Source: a bacterium
GTDB lineage: Bacteria > Bacteroidota > Bacteroidia > Flavobacteriales > Schleiferiaceae
Reading direction: 5' to 3'
NCBI GenBank assembly: GCA_016125155.1
Contig: WGMI01000027.1
Span: 1-46,378, forward strand
Length of the DNA stretch: 46,378 bases
Shown: positions 33,975 to 45,724 of the stretch, piece after piece
Layout of the letters: every line of letters begins with the position of its first letter
Position numbering within the stretch: the first letter of the stretch is position 1
Program-made: the position numbers and the translations under genes
Notes under the pieces: generated by a model
The model's database searches: none
What the model saw: only the letters and a program-made list of their open reading frames with translations
Told to the model about the DNA's origin: nothing

Positions 33975-36900
33975 TTGGCTCTCCCTACCCAATCCACCCG
34001 CATTTCATTTGCTTCGATCAAGTCTCAGATCGAATTCCCGGACTTCATGGACATCCAAATCCAGTCGTTTAAGGACTTCTTTCAACTTGAAACCAAGCCC
34101 GAAGATCGAAACGCCGAAGGTCTTTTCCGGACGTTCAGCGAGAACTTCCCCATCACCGATGCACGAAATCAGTTCGTGCTCGAATTCATCGACTATTTTG
34201 TCGATCCTCCCCGCTACTCAGAGGAGGAGTGCATCGAGCGCGGTTTGACGTTTAGCGTCCCGCTCAAAGCCCGACTCAAATTGTATTGTACGGATCCGGA
34301 GCACGAAGACTTCGAGACCATTGTACAAGATGTGTACCTCGGTACCATCCCCTATATGAGCCCGCGCGGCACGTTTATCGTAAACGGAGCCGAACGCGTG
34401 GTGGTTTCTCAATTGCACCGTTCTCCCGGGGTTTTCTTCGGACAGAGCTATCACGCCAACGGAACCAAACTCTACAGCGCGCGGATTATCCCGTTCAAGG
34501 GTTCGTGGATCGAATTTGCCACGGACATCAACAATGTGATGTACGCGTACATCGACCGGAAGAAGAAGCTTCCGCTCACCACCCTGTTGCGTTCCATTGG
34601 ATACGAACGGGATAAGGATATTCTCGAAATCTTCGATCTGGCTGAAGAAGTCAAGGTGTCGAAAGCGGGATTGAAAAAAGTGATTGGGCGCCGTTTGGCG
34701 GCCCGCGTTTTGAAAACCTGGGTGGAAGACTTCGTGGACGAAGACACCGGAGAGGTGGTCTCCATTGAGCGCAACGAGGTCATCCTCGATCGCGATACAA
34801 CCCTCGAAAAGGAGCACGTAGAGGCCATTATTGAAGCCGAAGTTCCGAACATCCTGTTGCACCGCGAAAACGTGGAGTCTGCGGAATATTCGATCATTTA
34901 CAACACCCTGCAAAAGGACCCCACCAACTCCGAAAAGGAGGCCGTGGAGCACATTTATCGTCAGTTGCGCAACGCCGAACCCCCGGACGAGGAAACGGCG
35001 CGCGGCATTATCGACAAGCTGTTTTTCTCGGAAACCCGGTACAATCTGGGCGAGGTGGGCCGCTATCGACTCAACAAAAAGCTCGGTCTCGACATTGCCA
35101 GCGATGTGCAGGTATTGACCAAGGAAGACATCATCCGCATTGTCCGCTATCTGATCGAACTGATCAACTCCAAGGCGGAAGTGGACGACATCGACCACTT
35201 GAGCAACCGCCGCGTTCGCACGGTGGGAGAGCAATTGGCCAACCAGTTCAGCGTCGGTTTGTCGCGCATGGCGAGGACCATCCGCGAACGGATGAACGTA
35301 CGCGACAACGAGGTGTTTACGCCCATCGACCTGATCAACGCCAAGACCTTGTCGAGCGTCATCAACTCGTTTTTCGGCACCAACCAACTGAGCCAGTTTA
35401 TGGATCAGACCAATCCCCTGGCCGAAATCACCCACAAGCGCCGGATGTCGGCCCTCGGTCCGGGTGGTTTGTCACGGGAGCGCGCTGGTTTCGAAGTTCG
35501 AGACGTGCACTACACCCACTACGGTCGCTTGTGCCCTATCGAAACCCCGGAGGGTCCGAACATCGGCTTGATCTCGTCCATGTGTGTGTTCTCGAAGGTG
35601 AACAAAATGGGCTTTATCGAAACGCCCTATCGCGTGGTCGATCAAGGCAAGGTTCGACTCGATTTGGCACCGGTTTATCTGAGTGCCGAAGAAGAAGAAG
35701 GCAAGGTGATTGCCCAGGCCAATGCCCCGATCGACGACAAAGGCGACTTTTTGCGCGAGCGGGTCAAGGCCCGGGACGAGGGCGACTTTCCTGTTGTAGA
35801 GCCGTCTTCGCTCGATTTTATGGACGTGGCCCCGAACCAGATTGCATCAATCTCGGCTTCGCTGATTCCTTTCCTCGAACACGACGACGCCAACCGCGCT
35901 TTGATGGGATCGAACATGATGCGGCAGGCGGTGCCTTTGCTGATTCCCGAAGCACCGGTGGTCGGCACCGGATTGGAGCGTCAGGTGGCCCGCGACTCTC
36001 GCGTGTTGTTCAACGCCGAAGGTCCCGGTGTGGTAGAATCGGTCGATGCGCGCCGCATCGTCATCAAGTACGACCGGACCGAAGACGAGACCCTGGTGAG
36101 CTTTGAAAGTGAGTACAAGACGTACGACATGATCAAGTTCCGCAAGACCAACCAAGGTTCGACCATTTCACTCCGACCGATCGTGCGCCGTGGACAGCGC
36201 GTAGAAAAAGGAGATGTGTTGTGCGAAGGTTATGCGACAGAGCAGGGCGAACTCGCTTTGGGCCGCAACCTAAAAGTGGCCTTTATGCCATGGAAGGGGT
36301 ACAACTTCGAGGATGCCATCGTCATCAACGAGCGCGTAGTTCGCGAAGACCTCTTTACCTCGATTCACGTCGACGAGTACACCCTCGAAGTACGGGACAC
36401 CAAGCTCGGCATGGAGGAACTCACCCCGGACATTCCGAACGTGAGCGAAGAGGCCACCAAGGATTTGGACGAAAACGGTTTGATTCGCATCGGAGCCGAA
36501 ATCAAACCAGGCGACATCCTGATTGGTAAAATCACTCCAAAAGGCGAGTCGGATCCGACCCCTGAAGAGAAACTGTTGCGCGCCATTTTTGGCGACAAAG
36601 CCGGAGATGTCAAAGACGCCTCGCTCAAGGCTTCTCCCTCGCTGTACGGGGTTGTGATTGACAAGAAGCTCTTTTCCCGCAGCGTGAAAGACAAGCGCAC
36701 CCGCGTTAAAGACAAAGAGGAACTCGACATTCTCGAGCAAGAGTACCGGATGCAGATGGAGACCCTGCGCAACCAGTTTCTCGACAAGCTCAATGTCCTC
36801 GTTCTCGGCAAGACTTCTCAAGGAGTGACCAACGACCTCAACGAGGTGGTCATACCCAAAGGTACCAAGTTTACCCAGAAGATCCTCAACGGAATCGACG

Positions 36901-37787
36901 ACTTTACGCGCCTCACCGGGGGCCAGTGGACGACCGACGACGACAAGAACAAGCTGGTGCAGAATCTGCTCCACAACTTCAAGATCAAGGTGAGCGACGT
37001 GACCGGGGTGTATCGCCGGAAGAAGTTCACCATCAGTGTCGGAGACGAATTGCCCGCAGGCATCATCAAATTGGCCAAGGTGTACATCGCCCAAAAGCGC
37101 AAGCTGAAGGTGGGCGACAAAATGGCCGGACGCCACGGAAACAAGGGTATTGTGGCCCGGATTGTCCGGGACGAAGACATGCCCTTCCTCGAAGACGGCA
37201 CTCCGGTTGATATCGTACTCAACCCGTTGGGGGTACCCTCGCGGATGAACATCGGTCAGATCTACGAAACCGTGCTCGGATGGGCCGGTATCAAGCTCGG
37301 AATGAAGTTCGCCACCCCGATTTTTGATGGAGCGAGCATCGACGACATCAACCACTACACCGACAAAGCCGGCGTTCCGCGCTACGGTCACACCTATCTC
37401 TATGATGGGGGTACTGGAGAGCGTTTTGACCAGCCCGCTACCGTAGGGGTCATTTATATGCTCAAGCTCGGGCATATGGTCGACGACAAAATGCACGCCC
37501 GGAGCATTGGTCCGTACAGCCTCATCACCCAGCAACCGCTCGGGGGCAAGGCTCAGTTCGGTGGACAGCGCTTTGGTGAAATGGAGGTGTGGGCCATCGA
37601 GGCCTTCGGCGCTTCCAACATTTTGCGCGAATTGCTCACCGTGAAGTCGGACGATGTCGTGGGTCGCGCCAAGACCTACGAAGCCATTGTGAAAGGCGAG
37701 CCGCTCCCCGAACCCGGACTTCCGGAGTCGTTCAACGTATTGCTGCACGAGTTGCAAGGATTGGGATTGAAGGTGGCGCTGGAATAA
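33975..37787 (+). CDS. rpoB: DNA-directed RNA polymerase beta subunit
   Basis: 1270 residues, the Bacteroidota length. Visible are [19 protein letters not shown] at the N-terminus, the rifampicin region [31 protein letters not shown] split over its usual residues with no resistance-type change, and [12 protein letters not shown] near the end. The start appears to be TTG 33975: the conserved N-terminus begins only about ten residues later, and the first in-frame ATG (34047) would remove it. It forms the catalytic core with beta'. It follows rplL after the hairpin region and precedes rpoC by 65 nt. Confidence 0.97.
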   Translation: MALPTQSTRISFASIKSQIEFPDFMDIQIQSFKDFFQLETKPEDRNAEGLFRTFSENFPITDARNQFVLEFIDYFVDPPRYSEEECIERGLTFSVPLKARLKLYCTDPEHEDFETIVQDVYLGTIPYMSPRGTFIVNGAERVVVSQLHRSPGVFFGQSYHANGTKLYSARIIPFKGSWIEFATDINNVMYAYIDRKKKLPLTTLLRSIGYERDKDILEIFDLAEEVKVSKAGLKKVIGRRLAARVLKTWVEDFVDEDTGEVVSIERNEVILDRDTTLEKEHVEAIIEAEVPNILLHRENVESAEYSIIYNTLQKDPTNSEKEAVEHIYRQLRNAEPPDEETARGIIDKLFFSETRYNLGEVGRYRLNKKLGLDIASDVQVLTKEDIIRIVRYLIELINSKAEVDDIDHLSNRRVRTVGEQLANQFSVGLSRMARTIRERMNVRDNEVFTPIDLINAKTLSSVINSFFGTNQLSQFMDQTNPLAEITHKRRMSALGPGGLSRERAGFEVRDVHYTHYGRLCPIETPEGPNIGLISSMCVFSKVNKMGFIETPYRVVDQGKVRLDLAPVYLSAEEEEGKVIAQANAPIDDKGDFLRERVKARDEGDFPVVEPSSLDFMDVAPNQIASISASLIPFLEHDDANRALMGSNMMRQAVPLLIPEAPVVGTGLERQVARDSRVLFNAEGPGVVESVDARRIVIKYDRTEDETLVSFESEYKTYDMIKFRKTNQGSTISLRPIVRRGQRVEKGDVLCEGYATEQGELALGRNLKVAFMPWKGYNFEDAIVINERVVREDLFTSIHVDEYTLEVRDTKLGMEELTPDIPNVSEEATKDLDENGLIRIGAEIKPGDILIGKITPKGESDPTPEEKLLRAIFGDKAGDVKDASLKASPSLYGVVIDKKLFSRSVKDKRTRVKDKEELDILEQEYRMQMETLRNQFLDKLNVLVLGKTSQGVTNDLNEVVIPKGTKFTQKILNGIDDFTRLTGGQWTTDDDKNKLVQNLLHNFKIKVSDVTGVYRRKKFTISVGDELPAGIIKLAKVYIAQKRKLKVGDKMAGRHGNKGIVARIVRDEDMPFLEDGTPVDIVLNPLGVPSRMNIGQIYETVLGWAGIKLGMKFATPIFDGASIDDINHYTDKAGVPRYGHTYLYDGGTGERFDQPATVGVIYMLKLGHMVDDKMHARSIGPYSLITQQPLGGKAQFGGQRFGEMEVWAIEAFGASNILRELLTVKSDDVVGRAKTYEAIVKGEPLPEPGLPESFNVLLHELQGLGLKVALE

Positions 37788-37852
37788 GCCCTCGGCTTGC
37801 CTAGCATCGCTCTTCCTCTTTATCGACAAACCTCATTGTGACTTCCCTCCCC

Positions 37853-40800
37853 ATGCTCAGAAAGAACGAAAAGAACAACAGCGGATCCTTCAGCACCATC
37901 ACCATTAGCCTGGCTTCGCCCGAAGACATCCTCGAACGCTCCAGCGGTGAGGTGCTCAAGCCCGAAACCATCAACTATCGCACCCACAAACCCGAGCGCG
38001 ATGGGCTTTTTTGCGAGCGCATTTTTGGTCCGGTCAAGGACTATGAGTGCTTTTGCGGAAAGTACAAGCGCATTCGCTACCGCGGCATTGTCTGCGATCG
38101 CTGCGGGGTAGAGGTGACCGAAAAGAAAGTGCGCCGCGAGCGCATCGGGCACATCAGCCTGGTGGTTCCGGTGGCCCACATCTGGTATTTCCGCTCGCTC
38201 CCGAACAAAATCGGCTACTTGCTCGGCCTTCCGTCCAAGAAGCTCGATATGATTATCTACTACGAGCGCTACGTTGTGATCCAGACCGGAGCCGCGACCA
38301 AACCGGACGGTACCAAGCTGGAGGCCATGGAGTTTCTCACCGAAGAGGAATACCTTGAAATCCTCGATCGGTTGCCCCTGGACAACCACTACCTGGACGA
38401 CGCCGATCCGAACAAGTTCATCGCCAAAATGGGTGCCGAGGCCCTGATCGGCCTGCTCGAACGCCTCAACTTGGACGAGCTGAGCTACGATTTGCGCCAC
38501 CGCGCCGGAAATGAAACCAGCCAGCAGCGCAAGCAAGAAGCCCTCAAGCGCCTACAGGTGGTCGAAGCCTTCCGCGAGGCCAACGAGCACATAGTCAACA
38601 AGCCGGAGTGGATGATCATGAAGATCGTTCCAGTCATTCCGCCCGAATTGCGTCCGTTGGTGCCCTTGGATGGAGGACGCTTTGCCACCTCCGACCTCAA
38701 CGACCTCTATCGCCGTGTGATTATCCGCAACAACCGCCTCAAGCGGCTGCTCGAGATCAAGGCGCCCGAGGTCATTCTGCGCAATGAAAAGCGCATGTTG
38801 CAGGAGTCTGTGGATTCGCTCTTCGACAACACCCGCAAGGCCAGTGCCGTAAAAACGGAATCCAACCGCGCGCTCAAGTCGCTGTCGGACAGCCTGAAAG
38901 GTAAGCAAGGTCGCTTCCGCCAAAACCTGTTGGGCAAACGCGTAGACTATTCGGCTCGTTCGGTGATTGTGGTCGGCCCAGAGTTGATGCTGCACGAGTG
39001 CGGTTTGCCCAAAAACATGGCGGCCGAGCTCTTCAAGCCGTTCATCATCCGCAAGCTCATCGAGCGCGGCATTGTGAAGACGGTCAAATCGGCCAAGAAA
39101 ATCATCGACAAGCGCGATCCGGTGGTCTGGGACATTCTCGAGAATGTTATGAAAGGGCATCCCGTGATGCTCAACCGGGCTCCAACCTTGCACCGATTGG
39201 GAATTCAGGCCTTCCAGCCCAAGTTGATCGAGGGCAAAGCCATCCAATTGCATCCCCTGGTTTGTACAGCCTTCAACGCCGACTTTGACGGCGACCAAAT
39301 GGCGGTGCACTTGCCCTTGGGACCTGCTGCCATCTTGGAAGCCCAATTGCTGATGTTGGCCTCGCACAACATCCTCAACCCCGCCAATGGTTCGCCCATC
39401 ACAGTACCTTCTCAAGACATGGTCTTGGGTCTGTACTATATGACCAAAGCCCGGAAAGGCACGCCGGAACGCTCTGTGAAGGGCGAAGGCATGACCTTTT
39501 ACAGCGCCGAGGAAGTGCAGATTGCCCTGAACGAAGGCAAGGTGGAACTCCACGCCATCATCAAGGTACGCGCTCGGGTCGAAGAGGGCGATGCCCTGTT
39601 GAATCGGGTGATCGAGACCACGGTGGGCCGCGTTCTGTTCAACAGCGTGGTGCCCAAAACGGTGGGCTTTATCGACGCCTTGCTGACGAAAAAGGCCTTG
39701 CGCGAAATCATCGCGGAAATCCTGAAAAAGACCAACGTCGCCATCACGGCCAAATTCCTCGACGACATCAAGAACCTCGGGTTCCGGACGGCGTTCAAGG
39801 GTGGGTTGAGCTTCTCTTTGGAAAACATCATCATCCCCCAGGAAAAGGACGACTTGATTCGCCAAGCGAACGAGCACATAGAGAACATTCTCGCGTCCTA
39901 CAACATGGGTCTGATCACCAACAACGAGCGCTACAACCAGGTCATCGACGTATGGACCAACACCAACGCGCGGTTGACCGAACGGGCCATGTATTATTTG
40001 AGCTCAGACGATCAGGGCTTCAACCCGATCTTTATGATGCTCGACTCGGGCGCCCGGGGTTCGAAAGAACAGATTCGCCAGTTGTCGGGTATGCGGGGTC
40101 TGATGGCCAAGCCCCAGAAGTCCGGTTCGGGCGGGGGTGAAATCATCGAAAACCCGATTATCTCGAACTTCAAGGAAGGACTCTCGATCCTCGAGTACTT
40201 CATCTCGACCCACGGTGCCCGTAAAGGTCTGGCCGATACGGCTTTGAAAACTGCGGATGCGGGATATCTGACCCGTCGATTGGTCGACGTGGCCCAGGAC
40301 GTCATCATCAACGAAGAAGACTGCGGCACCTTGCGCGGTCTCGAGTTGACAGCCCTCAAAAAGAACGAGGAAGTGGTCGAATCGCTCTACGAACGCATTG
40401 TGGGACGCGTTTCTCTCCAAGACGTTCAGAACCCCTTGACCGGCGAAATCTTGGTCAAAGCAGGGGGCGAAATCACCGAAAAGGTGGCTCAGAGCATCGA
40501 AGATTCGCCCGTAGAAATGGTCGAAGTGCGCTCGCCCTTGACCTGCGAGTCCAAGCGCGGCATTTGCGCCAAGTGCTATGGTCGCAACCTGGCCACGGCC
40601 CGGATGGTTCAAATGGGCGAAGCCGTCGGTGTTATCGCGGCCCAGTCGATCGGAGAACCCGGTACCCAGCTGACGCTCCGGACCTTCCACGTGGGGGGTA
40701 CGGCCGGCAACGTAGCCGAAGAGTCGAAATTGATTGCCAAGTTTGACGGCATCCTCGAAATGGAAGAACTCCGTTCGGTCCAGAACGAGGACGTAGCAGA

Positions 40801-42157
40801 AAAGAGCGAAATCGTCATTGGTCGGACGGGCGAAATGCGCCTGGTCGACGAAAAGACGGGCATTACCCTCGCCACGGGCGTCGTCCCCTACGGTTCTACG
40901 CTCCGGGCTAAGAATGGTCAGAAGCTGAAAAAAGGCGATGTGATTTGCGAATGGGACCCCTACAATGGTGTCATCATTTCCGAATTCAGCGGGGTGATTG
41001 CCTACGAAGACATCGAACAAGGTCAGAGCTTCCGGGTCGAAATCGACGAACAAACGGGCTTCCAAGAGAAAGTAATCTCCGAGTCTCGAGCCAAGAAATT
41101 GATCCCGAGTCTGGTGATCAAGGACAAAAAGGGCAATAACCTCAAGCAGTACAACCTGCCGGTGGGCTCGCACTTGGTCGTTGAAGACGGAGAAGAAATC
41201 AAAACCGGCAAGGTGTTGGTGAAGATCCCGCGTAAGAGTGCCAAAGCGGGCGATATTACGGGTGGTTTGCCGCGGGTCACCGAATTGTTCGAGGCGCGAA
41301 ATCCTTCGAACCCCGCCATTGTGAGCGAGATCGACGGCATTGTGTCCTACGGCAAAATCAAGCGCGGCAACCGCGAAATCATCATCGAGGCCCGGAGCGG
41401 AGAAGTCAAGAAGTACTTGATCAACCTCAGCAAGCAAATCCTGGTCCAGGAAAACGACTTCGTAAAGGCGGGTATGCCGTTGAGCGATGGCGCGATTACG
41501 CCCAGCGACATCTTGGCCATTCAAGGACCCACCAAGGTTCAGGAATACCTGGTCAACGAGGTTCAGGAAGTATATCGATTGCAGGGAGTGAAAATCAACG
41601 ACAAGCACTTTGAGGTCATCGTTCGTCAAATGATGCGCAAGGTGGACATTCAGGATTCGGGCGATACGCTCTTCCTCGAAGGTCAGTTGATCCACAAAAA
41701 CGACTTTATCCGCGAAAACGACGAAATCTTCGACAAGTTCATCGTGGAAGACGCGGGCGAAAGCGAGAACATCAAGCCGGGTCAGGTGGTGAGCAGCCGT
41801 CAGTTGCGGGACGAAAACAGCCTGCTAAAGCGCTCCGACAAGACCCAGATCACGGCGCGTTCGGCCCGTCCGGCCACGGCTACGCCCGTACTACAGGGCA
41901 TTACCCGTGCCTCGCTCCAAACCAAGTCGTTTATCTCGGCGGCCTCGTTTCAGGAGACGACCAAGGTGCTCAACGAAGCGGCCGTCAACGCCAAGGTGGA
42001 CTACCTCGAGGGTTTGAAGGAAAACGTCATTGTCGGTCACCGCATTCCGGCGGGTACGGGCTTGAAGCGCTATACCGAGATCCTCGTGGGTTCCAAGGAA
42101 GAGCTCGAGCGCTTGAACGAGCGCCGGGAGCAACAGGAAATGATCCACGCCCACTAA
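37853..42157 (+). CDS. rpoC: DNA-directed RNA polymerase beta' subunit
   Basis: 1434 residues from ATG 37853; a GTG at 37838 would add five. The N-terminal zinc site is [20 protein letters not shown], the catalytic NADFDGD lies near residues 475-481, and the second zinc site [13 protein letters not shown] near 897. The C-terminal region is intact. It binds Mg2+ and templates RNA synthesis. The large size is normal for the phylum. Confidence 0.97.
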   Translation: MLRKNEKNNSGSFSTITISLASPEDILERSSGEVLKPETINYRTHKPERDGLFCERIFGPVKDYECFCGKYKRIRYRGIVCDRCGVEVTEKKVRRERIGHISLVVPVAHIWYFRSLPNKIGYLLGLPSKKLDMIIYYERYVVIQTGAATKPDGTKLEAMEFLTEEEYLEILDRLPLDNHYLDDADPNKFIAKMGAEALIGLLERLNLDELSYDLRHRAGNETSQQRKQEALKRLQVVEAFREANEHIVNKPEWMIMKIVPVIPPELRPLVPLDGGRFATSDLNDLYRRVIIRNNRLKRLLEIKAPEVILRNEKRMLQESVDSLFDNTRKASAVKTESNRALKSLSDSLKGKQGRFRQNLLGKRVDYSARSVIVVGPELMLHECGLPKNMAAELFKPFIIRKLIERGIVKTVKSAKKIIDKRDPVVWDILENVMKGHPVMLNRAPTLHRLGIQAFQPKLIEGKAIQLHPLVCTAFNADFDGDQMAVHLPLGPAAILEAQLLMLASHNILNPANGSPITVPSQDMVLGLYYMTKARKGTPERSVKGEGMTFYSAEEVQIALNEGKVELHAIIKVRARVEEGDALLNRVIETTVGRVLFNSVVPKTVGFIDALLTKKALREIIAEILKKTNVAITAKFLDDIKNLGFRTAFKGGLSFSLENIIIPQEKDDLIRQANEHIENILASYNMGLITNNERYNQVIDVWTNTNARLTERAMYYLSSDDQGFNPIFMMLDSGARGSKEQIRQLSGMRGLMAKPQKSGSGGGEIIENPIISNFKEGLSILEYFISTHGARKGLADTALKTADAGYLTRRLVDVAQDVIINEEDCGTLRGLELTALKKNEEVVESLYERIVGRVSLQDVQNPLTGEILVKAGGEITEKVAQSIEDSPVEMVEVRSPLTCESKRGICAKCYGRNLATARMVQMGEAVGVIAAQSIGEPGTQLTLRTFHVGGTAGNVAEESKLIAKFDGILEMEELRSVQNEDVAEKSEIVIGRTGEMRLVDEKTGITLATGVVPYGSTLRAKNGQKLKKGDVICEWDPYNGVIISEFSGVIAYEDIEQGQSFRVEIDEQTGFQEKVISESRAKKLIPSLVIKDKKGNNLKQYNLPVGSHLVVEDGEEIKTGKVLVKIPRKSAKAGDITGGLPRVTELFEARNPSNPAIVSEIDGIVSYGKIKRGNREIIIEARSGEVKKYLINLSKQILVQENDFVKAGMPLSDGAITPSDILAIQGPTKVQEYLVNEVQEVYRLQGVKINDKHFEVIVRQMMRKVDIQDSGDTLFLEGQLIHKNDFIRENDEIFDKFIVEDAGESENIKPGQVVSSRQLRDENSLLKRSDKTQITARSARPATATPVLQGITRASLQTKSFISAASFQETTKVLNEAAVNAKVDYLEGLKENVIVGHRIPAGTGLKRYTEILVGSKEELERLNERREQQEMIHAH

Positions 42158-42172
42158 ACCCTTTCAGCACCG

Positions 42173-42481
42173 ATGGATGCACACGAAGCCCAGCCGAATC
42201 TCAACATCGAGATCAAAGAAGACGTAGCCGATGGAATCTATTCCAATCTGGCGGTAATCAACCATTCGGCCATGGAGTTCGTCGTGGACTTTATCCAGAT
42301 GATGCCGGGTTTGCCCAAGCCGAGGGTGCGTTCGAGAATTATTTTGAGCCCAATGCACGCCAAGCGGTTTGCACAGGCCATGGCCGAGAACGTGCGCCGA
42401 TACGAAGAAACCCACGGCGAAATCGACGAACCCACGGGTCCGCAGATTCCGCTCAACTTTGGACCCGCAGGGCAGGCGTGA
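42173..42481 (+). CDS. DUF3467 family protein
   Basis: 102 residues. The pattern IYSNLAVINHSAMEFVVDFIQMMPG, then RSRIILSPMHAKRFAQAMAENVRRYEE is that of DUF3467. In Bacteroidota this gene sits directly behind rpoC. The role is unknown; co-transcription with rpoC (15-nt gap) suggests a link to transcription. Soluble protein. Confidence 0.88.
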   Translation: MDAHEAQPNLNIEIKEDVADGIYSNLAVINHSAMEFVVDFIQMMPGLPKPRVRSRIILSPMHAKRFAQAMAENVRRYEETHGEIDEPTGPQIPLNFGPAGQA

Positions 42482-42531
42482 GTTTGAAGGAGTCGAGCTC
42501 GAGTTGCTGACAGTACTTTTTGAACCTTTTG

Positions 42532-42566
42532 AACACCCTTTGTGAAAGCAAGGGGTGTTTTTTTTT
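42532..42566 (+). terminator. Terminator of the rpoBC-DUF3467 operon
   Basis: A 9-bp stem (42532-42540 with 42551-42559, one G-U) with a 10-nt loop, followed by nine T residues to 42566. It ends where the convergent AlbA_2 gene ends. Confidence 0.85.
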
Positions 42567-43197
42567 AGGCCTCCCTCAGCCGAATTCGATACTCGTCCTC
42601 GACCCGAACGAGTTCAATGAGCTTCCAATACAAAAAGTCTCCGAGTCGATTGAGGACGGCGTTGCGGGGGAGTCCGGAGGCCCTGACGAGGGCGTTGAGC
42701 TTCCATTCCGATTCGGTGCCGAGGAGTTTGAGCATTTCGGTTTCCCGGGCCCCAAAGGCCGAGCGCTGTGTGAGGGTTTCGCCTTGGGTCCGCCTCCACA
42801 GCGCGAGGTGGACAGGGCTGGCCAGAAAATTCCGGTCGCCTGAACGCACATAGGCCCAAGGCTTCCCTTGGGCATCCAGGGCCTTGATGGGTTTGTTTTC
42901 GGCGGGAAGCACATCGACCACGAGCACTTCGCGGTCGTCGGCATCGAGGGCCTGATAGTATACTTCAGGGGGAGGCTGGCAATACATTTCGGCCGCGGCT
43001 TCGACCATATAGATCTCTTCATCTGAACGAATGCCCGCAATCCGCCCATTGTCCTTGACGCCAATCAGGAGGCGTCCTCCGTCGGTATTGGCAAAAGCCG
43101 AAAGCGCAATGGCGATTTTGCGCGAGTCGTTGACGGCAAATTTGAAATCCTGGCGCTGGTGTTCGCCCTCAGCAATCCAGTCTTGGATTGAGTCCAC
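42565..43197 (-). CDS. AlbA_2-domain (Schlafen-like) protein
   Basis: 210 residues. The N-terminal half is an AlbA_2 domain: EHQRQDFKFAVNDSRKIA, then ALSAFANTDGGRLLIGVKDNG and VLVVDVLPAENKPIKA, and YVRSGDRNF. The C-terminal half looks like a winged helix (KLLGTESEWKLNALVRASGLP then AVLNRLGDFLYWKLIELV). Such proteins are often annotated as ATP-binding transcriptional regulators; the AlbA_2 fold is related to Schlafen nuclease-like domains, and the function is open. ATG start. It converges on the rpoC operon. Confidence 0.8.
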   Translation of the reverse strand: MDSIQDWIAEGEHQRQDFKFAVNDSRKIAIALSAFANTDGGRLLIGVKDNGRIAGIRSDEEIYMVEAAAEMYCQPPPEVYYQALDADDREVLVVDVLPAENKPIKALDAQGKPWAYVRSGDRNFLASPVHLALWRRTQGETLTQRSAFGARETEMLKLLGTESEWKLNALVRASGLPRNAVLNRLGDFLYWKLIELVRVEDEYRIRLREA

Positions 43198-43272
43198 GGG
43201 CGGAAAGGTAAGAAGCCCGGGCTTATGGAGTCCGGGCGATTGATCCGAGAATAAGCGTCTGTAAGAACCGAT

Positions 43273-43434
43273 TTAAGCCGTAATCGAGCCGGGTTGGGGA
43301 CGGGGCGGGAAACCGCGACCAAAGGTGGGTAGTTTGACGGTGGAAGGTTGCAGGCTGCTCACGGGTCGACGCTCTTCGAGGTCGAGCAAGAAATCGATAC
43401 TCTGGGCAATCAGGGAGTATAGTGCAGCAATCAT
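43273..43434 (-). CDS. Possible 53-residue protein
   Basis: A small frame with ATG at 43434 and TAA at 43273. It begins MIAALYSLIAQSIDFLLDLE, then has ERRPVSSLQPS and a Pro/Arg-rich end FGRGFPPRPQ. The codons resemble the neighbours, and an AT-rich stretch upstream could hold its promoter. No family is recognised and no Shine-Dalgarno decides the start, so it is only a candidate. Confidence 0.4.
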   Translation of the reverse strand: MIAALYSLIAQSIDFLLDLEERRPVSSLQPSTVKLPTFGRGFPPRPQPGSITA

Positions 43435-43808
43435 AGCAGAAGGAGGTTGTATTTTGATCGGGACGAAGATCGGATTTCGTTAAATATTGTAATTGAAATA
43501 CTCTAAAAAATATCCACATTAGGACGAAATGTACTCCGCGAACCACGCCGGTTGAGGTAGAAAGTCGCTATTTATCGGGGTAAATCGGGCAAGTTGTGGG
43601 GGGGTAGTGGAGAATGATGGAATTTAAAAAACAATAAATCAATGAATTACATCTAATGCGATGCGGAATTGAGTCAAGGTACAATTTGGGCTCTGGGGAA
43701 ATGCTCAAAATTATTATAGTAAGAATAGTAGTCTAAATATAGAACAGAGAATAAGAGGTCGCAATCCTGAGCGGGGGCGTATTTTTGAAACAACCTCAAT
43801 GTCGCCTT
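43435..43808. other. AT-rich intergenic region before the ornithine aminotransferase gene
   Basis: About 370 bases much richer in A+T than the surroundings. It should contain promoters for the small minus-strand frame and for the aminotransferase gene. I see no exact TAnnTTTG box and no further gene. Confidence 0.45.
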
Positions 43809-45107
43809 ATGTCGCTCACGCCTTCTTCCATCCATCCGCCCCGTGCCCACAGCACCCGCGAGGCCATTGCGCTCGAGGAACGCTATGGGGCGCACAACTA
43901 CCATCCGCTGCCAGTGGTGCTGAGCCGGGGAGAAGGAGTGTATTTGTGGGATCCTGAAGGGCGGCGCTATCTCGACTTTCTTTCGGCCTATTCGGCGGTC
44001 AATCAAGGCCATTGCCATCCGCGCTTAGTGGAGGTGTTGCGGGAGCAGGCGGGGCAGTTGACCCTGACCTCTCGTGCGTTCCACAACGATCGATTGGGGC
44101 CTTATGCGGCCTATTTATGCGACTATTTTGGGTATGAGCGCATGCTTCCGATGAATTCGGGGGCCGAGGCGGTGGAAACCGCGATCAAGCTGGCGCGCAA
44201 ATGGGGACACGAGCGAAAGGGGGTGGCTTTGAACCGCGCCAAAATCGTGGTGTGTTCAGAGAATTTCCACGGTCGGACCACGACGATTGTGTCGTTCAGT
44301 ACCGATCCGTCGAGCCGTGCGGGGTTTGGGCCCTATACTCCTGGTTTTGAAGTTGTTCCCTATGGCGACATCGATGCGCTCGAACGGGCCTTGCGCGACC
44401 CTGAGGTGGTCGGTTTTTTGGTGGAACCCATTCAGGGCGAAGCGGGGGTGGTAGTACCGCCATCGGATTATCTGGTGCAGGCCCATGCGCTCTGTCTCAA
44501 TACAGGGGTGTTGTTTATAGCGGACGAAATTCAAACGGGGGTTGCGCGTACGGGCAGTCTGTTGGCCATGTGTGGCGATTGTGCGTGCGCAGGTCATTGC
44601 GAACGGGGGGCGACCTACCGCAAACCCGATGTGCTGATTTTGGGCAAGGCGCTGTCTGGGGGGATGTATCCGGTTTCGGCGGTTTTGGCCGACGAGGAGG
44701 TGATGGGGGTGATCCGTCCGGGCGAACACGGGAGTACGTTTGGGGGCAATCCGTTGGCCGCAGCCATTGCGATGGAGGCGTTGGAGGTGGTGCGGGATGA
44801 GCATTTGGCACAGAATGCGCGGCGCATGGGCGAGGTGTTTCGCTCAGGGGTGCGCGACGTGATGCAGGAAACGTCTTTGATTGCGTCGGTTCGGGGCAAG
44901 GGTTTGCTCAACGCTGTGGTGGTGAACGATTCGCCGGATAGCGAAACGGCTTGGGAGCTCTGTATGCAGTTGATGCAGGCGGGGTTGTTGGCCAAGCCGA
45001 CCCATGGCAACATCATTCGCTTTGCGCCTCCGTTGGTGATCCATCAGGAGCAAATGGAAGAGGGGTTGGAGATCTTGAAGCGCGTCTTTTTGAATTACCG
45101 CCGCTGA
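43809..45107 (+). CDS. rocD: Ornithine aminotransferase (ornithine-oxo-acid transaminase)
   Basis: 432 residues from ATG 43809; a TTG at 43785 is in frame but less likely. It is a class III PLP aminotransferase: RRYLDFLSAYSAVNQGHCHP, NSGAEAVETAIKLARKWG, ENFHGRTTTIVSFSTD, ADEIQTGVARTG and the PLP lysine K280 in LILGKALSGG. These match the ornithine enzyme, which makes glutamate-semialdehyde for proline/arginine metabolism. An unusual cysteine-rich insertion, C255-GD-C258-A-C260-AG-H263-C264, sits before the PLP lysine and could bind metal. Confidence 0.9.
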   Translation: MSLTPSSIHPPRAHSTREAIALEERYGAHNYHPLPVVLSRGEGVYLWDPEGRRYLDFLSAYSAVNQGHCHPRLVEVLREQAGQLTLTSRAFHNDRLGPYAAYLCDYFGYERMLPMNSGAEAVETAIKLARKWGHERKGVALNRAKIVVCSENFHGRTTTIVSFSTDPSSRAGFGPYTPGFEVVPYGDIDALERALRDPEVVGFLVEPIQGEAGVVVPPSDYLVQAHALCLNTGVLFIADEIQTGVARTGSLLAMCGDCACAGHCERGATYRKPDVLILGKALSGGMYPVSAVLADEEVMGVIRPGEHGSTFGGNPLAAAIAMEALEVVRDEHLAQNARRMGEVFRSGVRDVMQETSLIASVRGKGLLNAVVVNDSPDSETAWELCMQLMQAGLLAKPTHGNIIRFAPPLVIHQEQMEEGLEILKRVFLNYRR

Positions 45108-45118
45108 GCGTCATTCCC

Positions 45119-45724
45119 TCAAGCTTCGAGGAGCTCGCGGACTATTTCTTGCCCTTTGTTGCGGGCGTACCATAGGTGGAGGTCTTCTTTGGCCTTTTTC
45201 ATATCGCCCCCGGTTTGTTTGGCTTGGTTGATGATCTGTTGGGCGGGTTCCGGACGGGGGCCCCATTGTCCGAGGAGTTCAAAGTCTTGATTGAGGCGGA
45301 CGAGGATGGGGATGCTCTTAGTGCCGTTGTAGAGGTGGGCGTTCATGAGTTCGGGGTTCTCGTCTCTCAGGAGCATGCGCAGATGGACGTTGCCGCGGGC
45401 TTGAGCGATGCGGTCCAGTACGGGGATAATTTGTGCCGCATCTCCGCACCAGGCTTCGGTGATGACGATCCAGTGTTCGGGGGTGGGGTTGTTCTTGAGC
45501 GCGTCAAGGTGTTCGGGGTTCCATTCCCAGATCTTTTCGATGCGCTGCATCCGTTTTTGGTTGAGCTGGGTATAGTCGATCAAACTTTGGCTTTGTTCGG
45601 GGCCGCTGGTGCGGTTTTCGCGTACGAGTTGGTCGACGAGGGTGCGGTATTCGGCATAGCTGAGCCCTTGGGTGTAGTAGCGTTGATAGTCGGCAGGGCT
45701 GAGGGTGTGCACGAGGGTTTCCAT
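45119..45724 (-). CDS. Thioredoxin-fold protein with single active-site cysteine
   Basis: 201 residues from ATG 45724 (a TTG two codons upstream is in frame). After a helical N-terminal region of about 80 residues comes a thioredoxin fold: HWIVITEAWCGDAAQIIPVL, with W92-C93-G94-D95-A96 in place of WCxxC, and GTKSIPILVRL with the cis-proline strand. The second cysteine is missing, so it would work as a monothiol or glutathione-type enzyme, or only bind. No signal peptide; cytoplasmic. Converges on the aminotransferase gene with 11 nt between. Confidence 0.8.
   Translation of the reverse strand: METLVHTLSPADYQRYYTQGLSYAEYRTLVDQLVRENRTSGPEQSQSLIDYTQLNQKRMQRIEKIWEWNPEHLDALKNNPTPEHWIVITEAWCGDAAQIIPVLDRIAQARGNVHLRMLLRDENPELMNAHLYNGTKSIPILVRLNQDFELLGQWGPRPEPAQQIINQAKQTGGDMKKAKEDLHLWYARNKGQEIVRELLEA

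Noticed and set aside
36270..37829. 519-codon minus-strand frame inside rpoB
   Set aside because: Antisense to conserved rpoB, with no family features.
40004..41695. 563-codon minus-strand frame inside rpoC
   Set aside because: Antisense to conserved rpoC, with no family features.
43223..43546. 107-codon minus-strand frame in the AT-rich region
   Set aside because: Composition and sequence do not look coding; the overlapping 53-codon frame is the better candidate.
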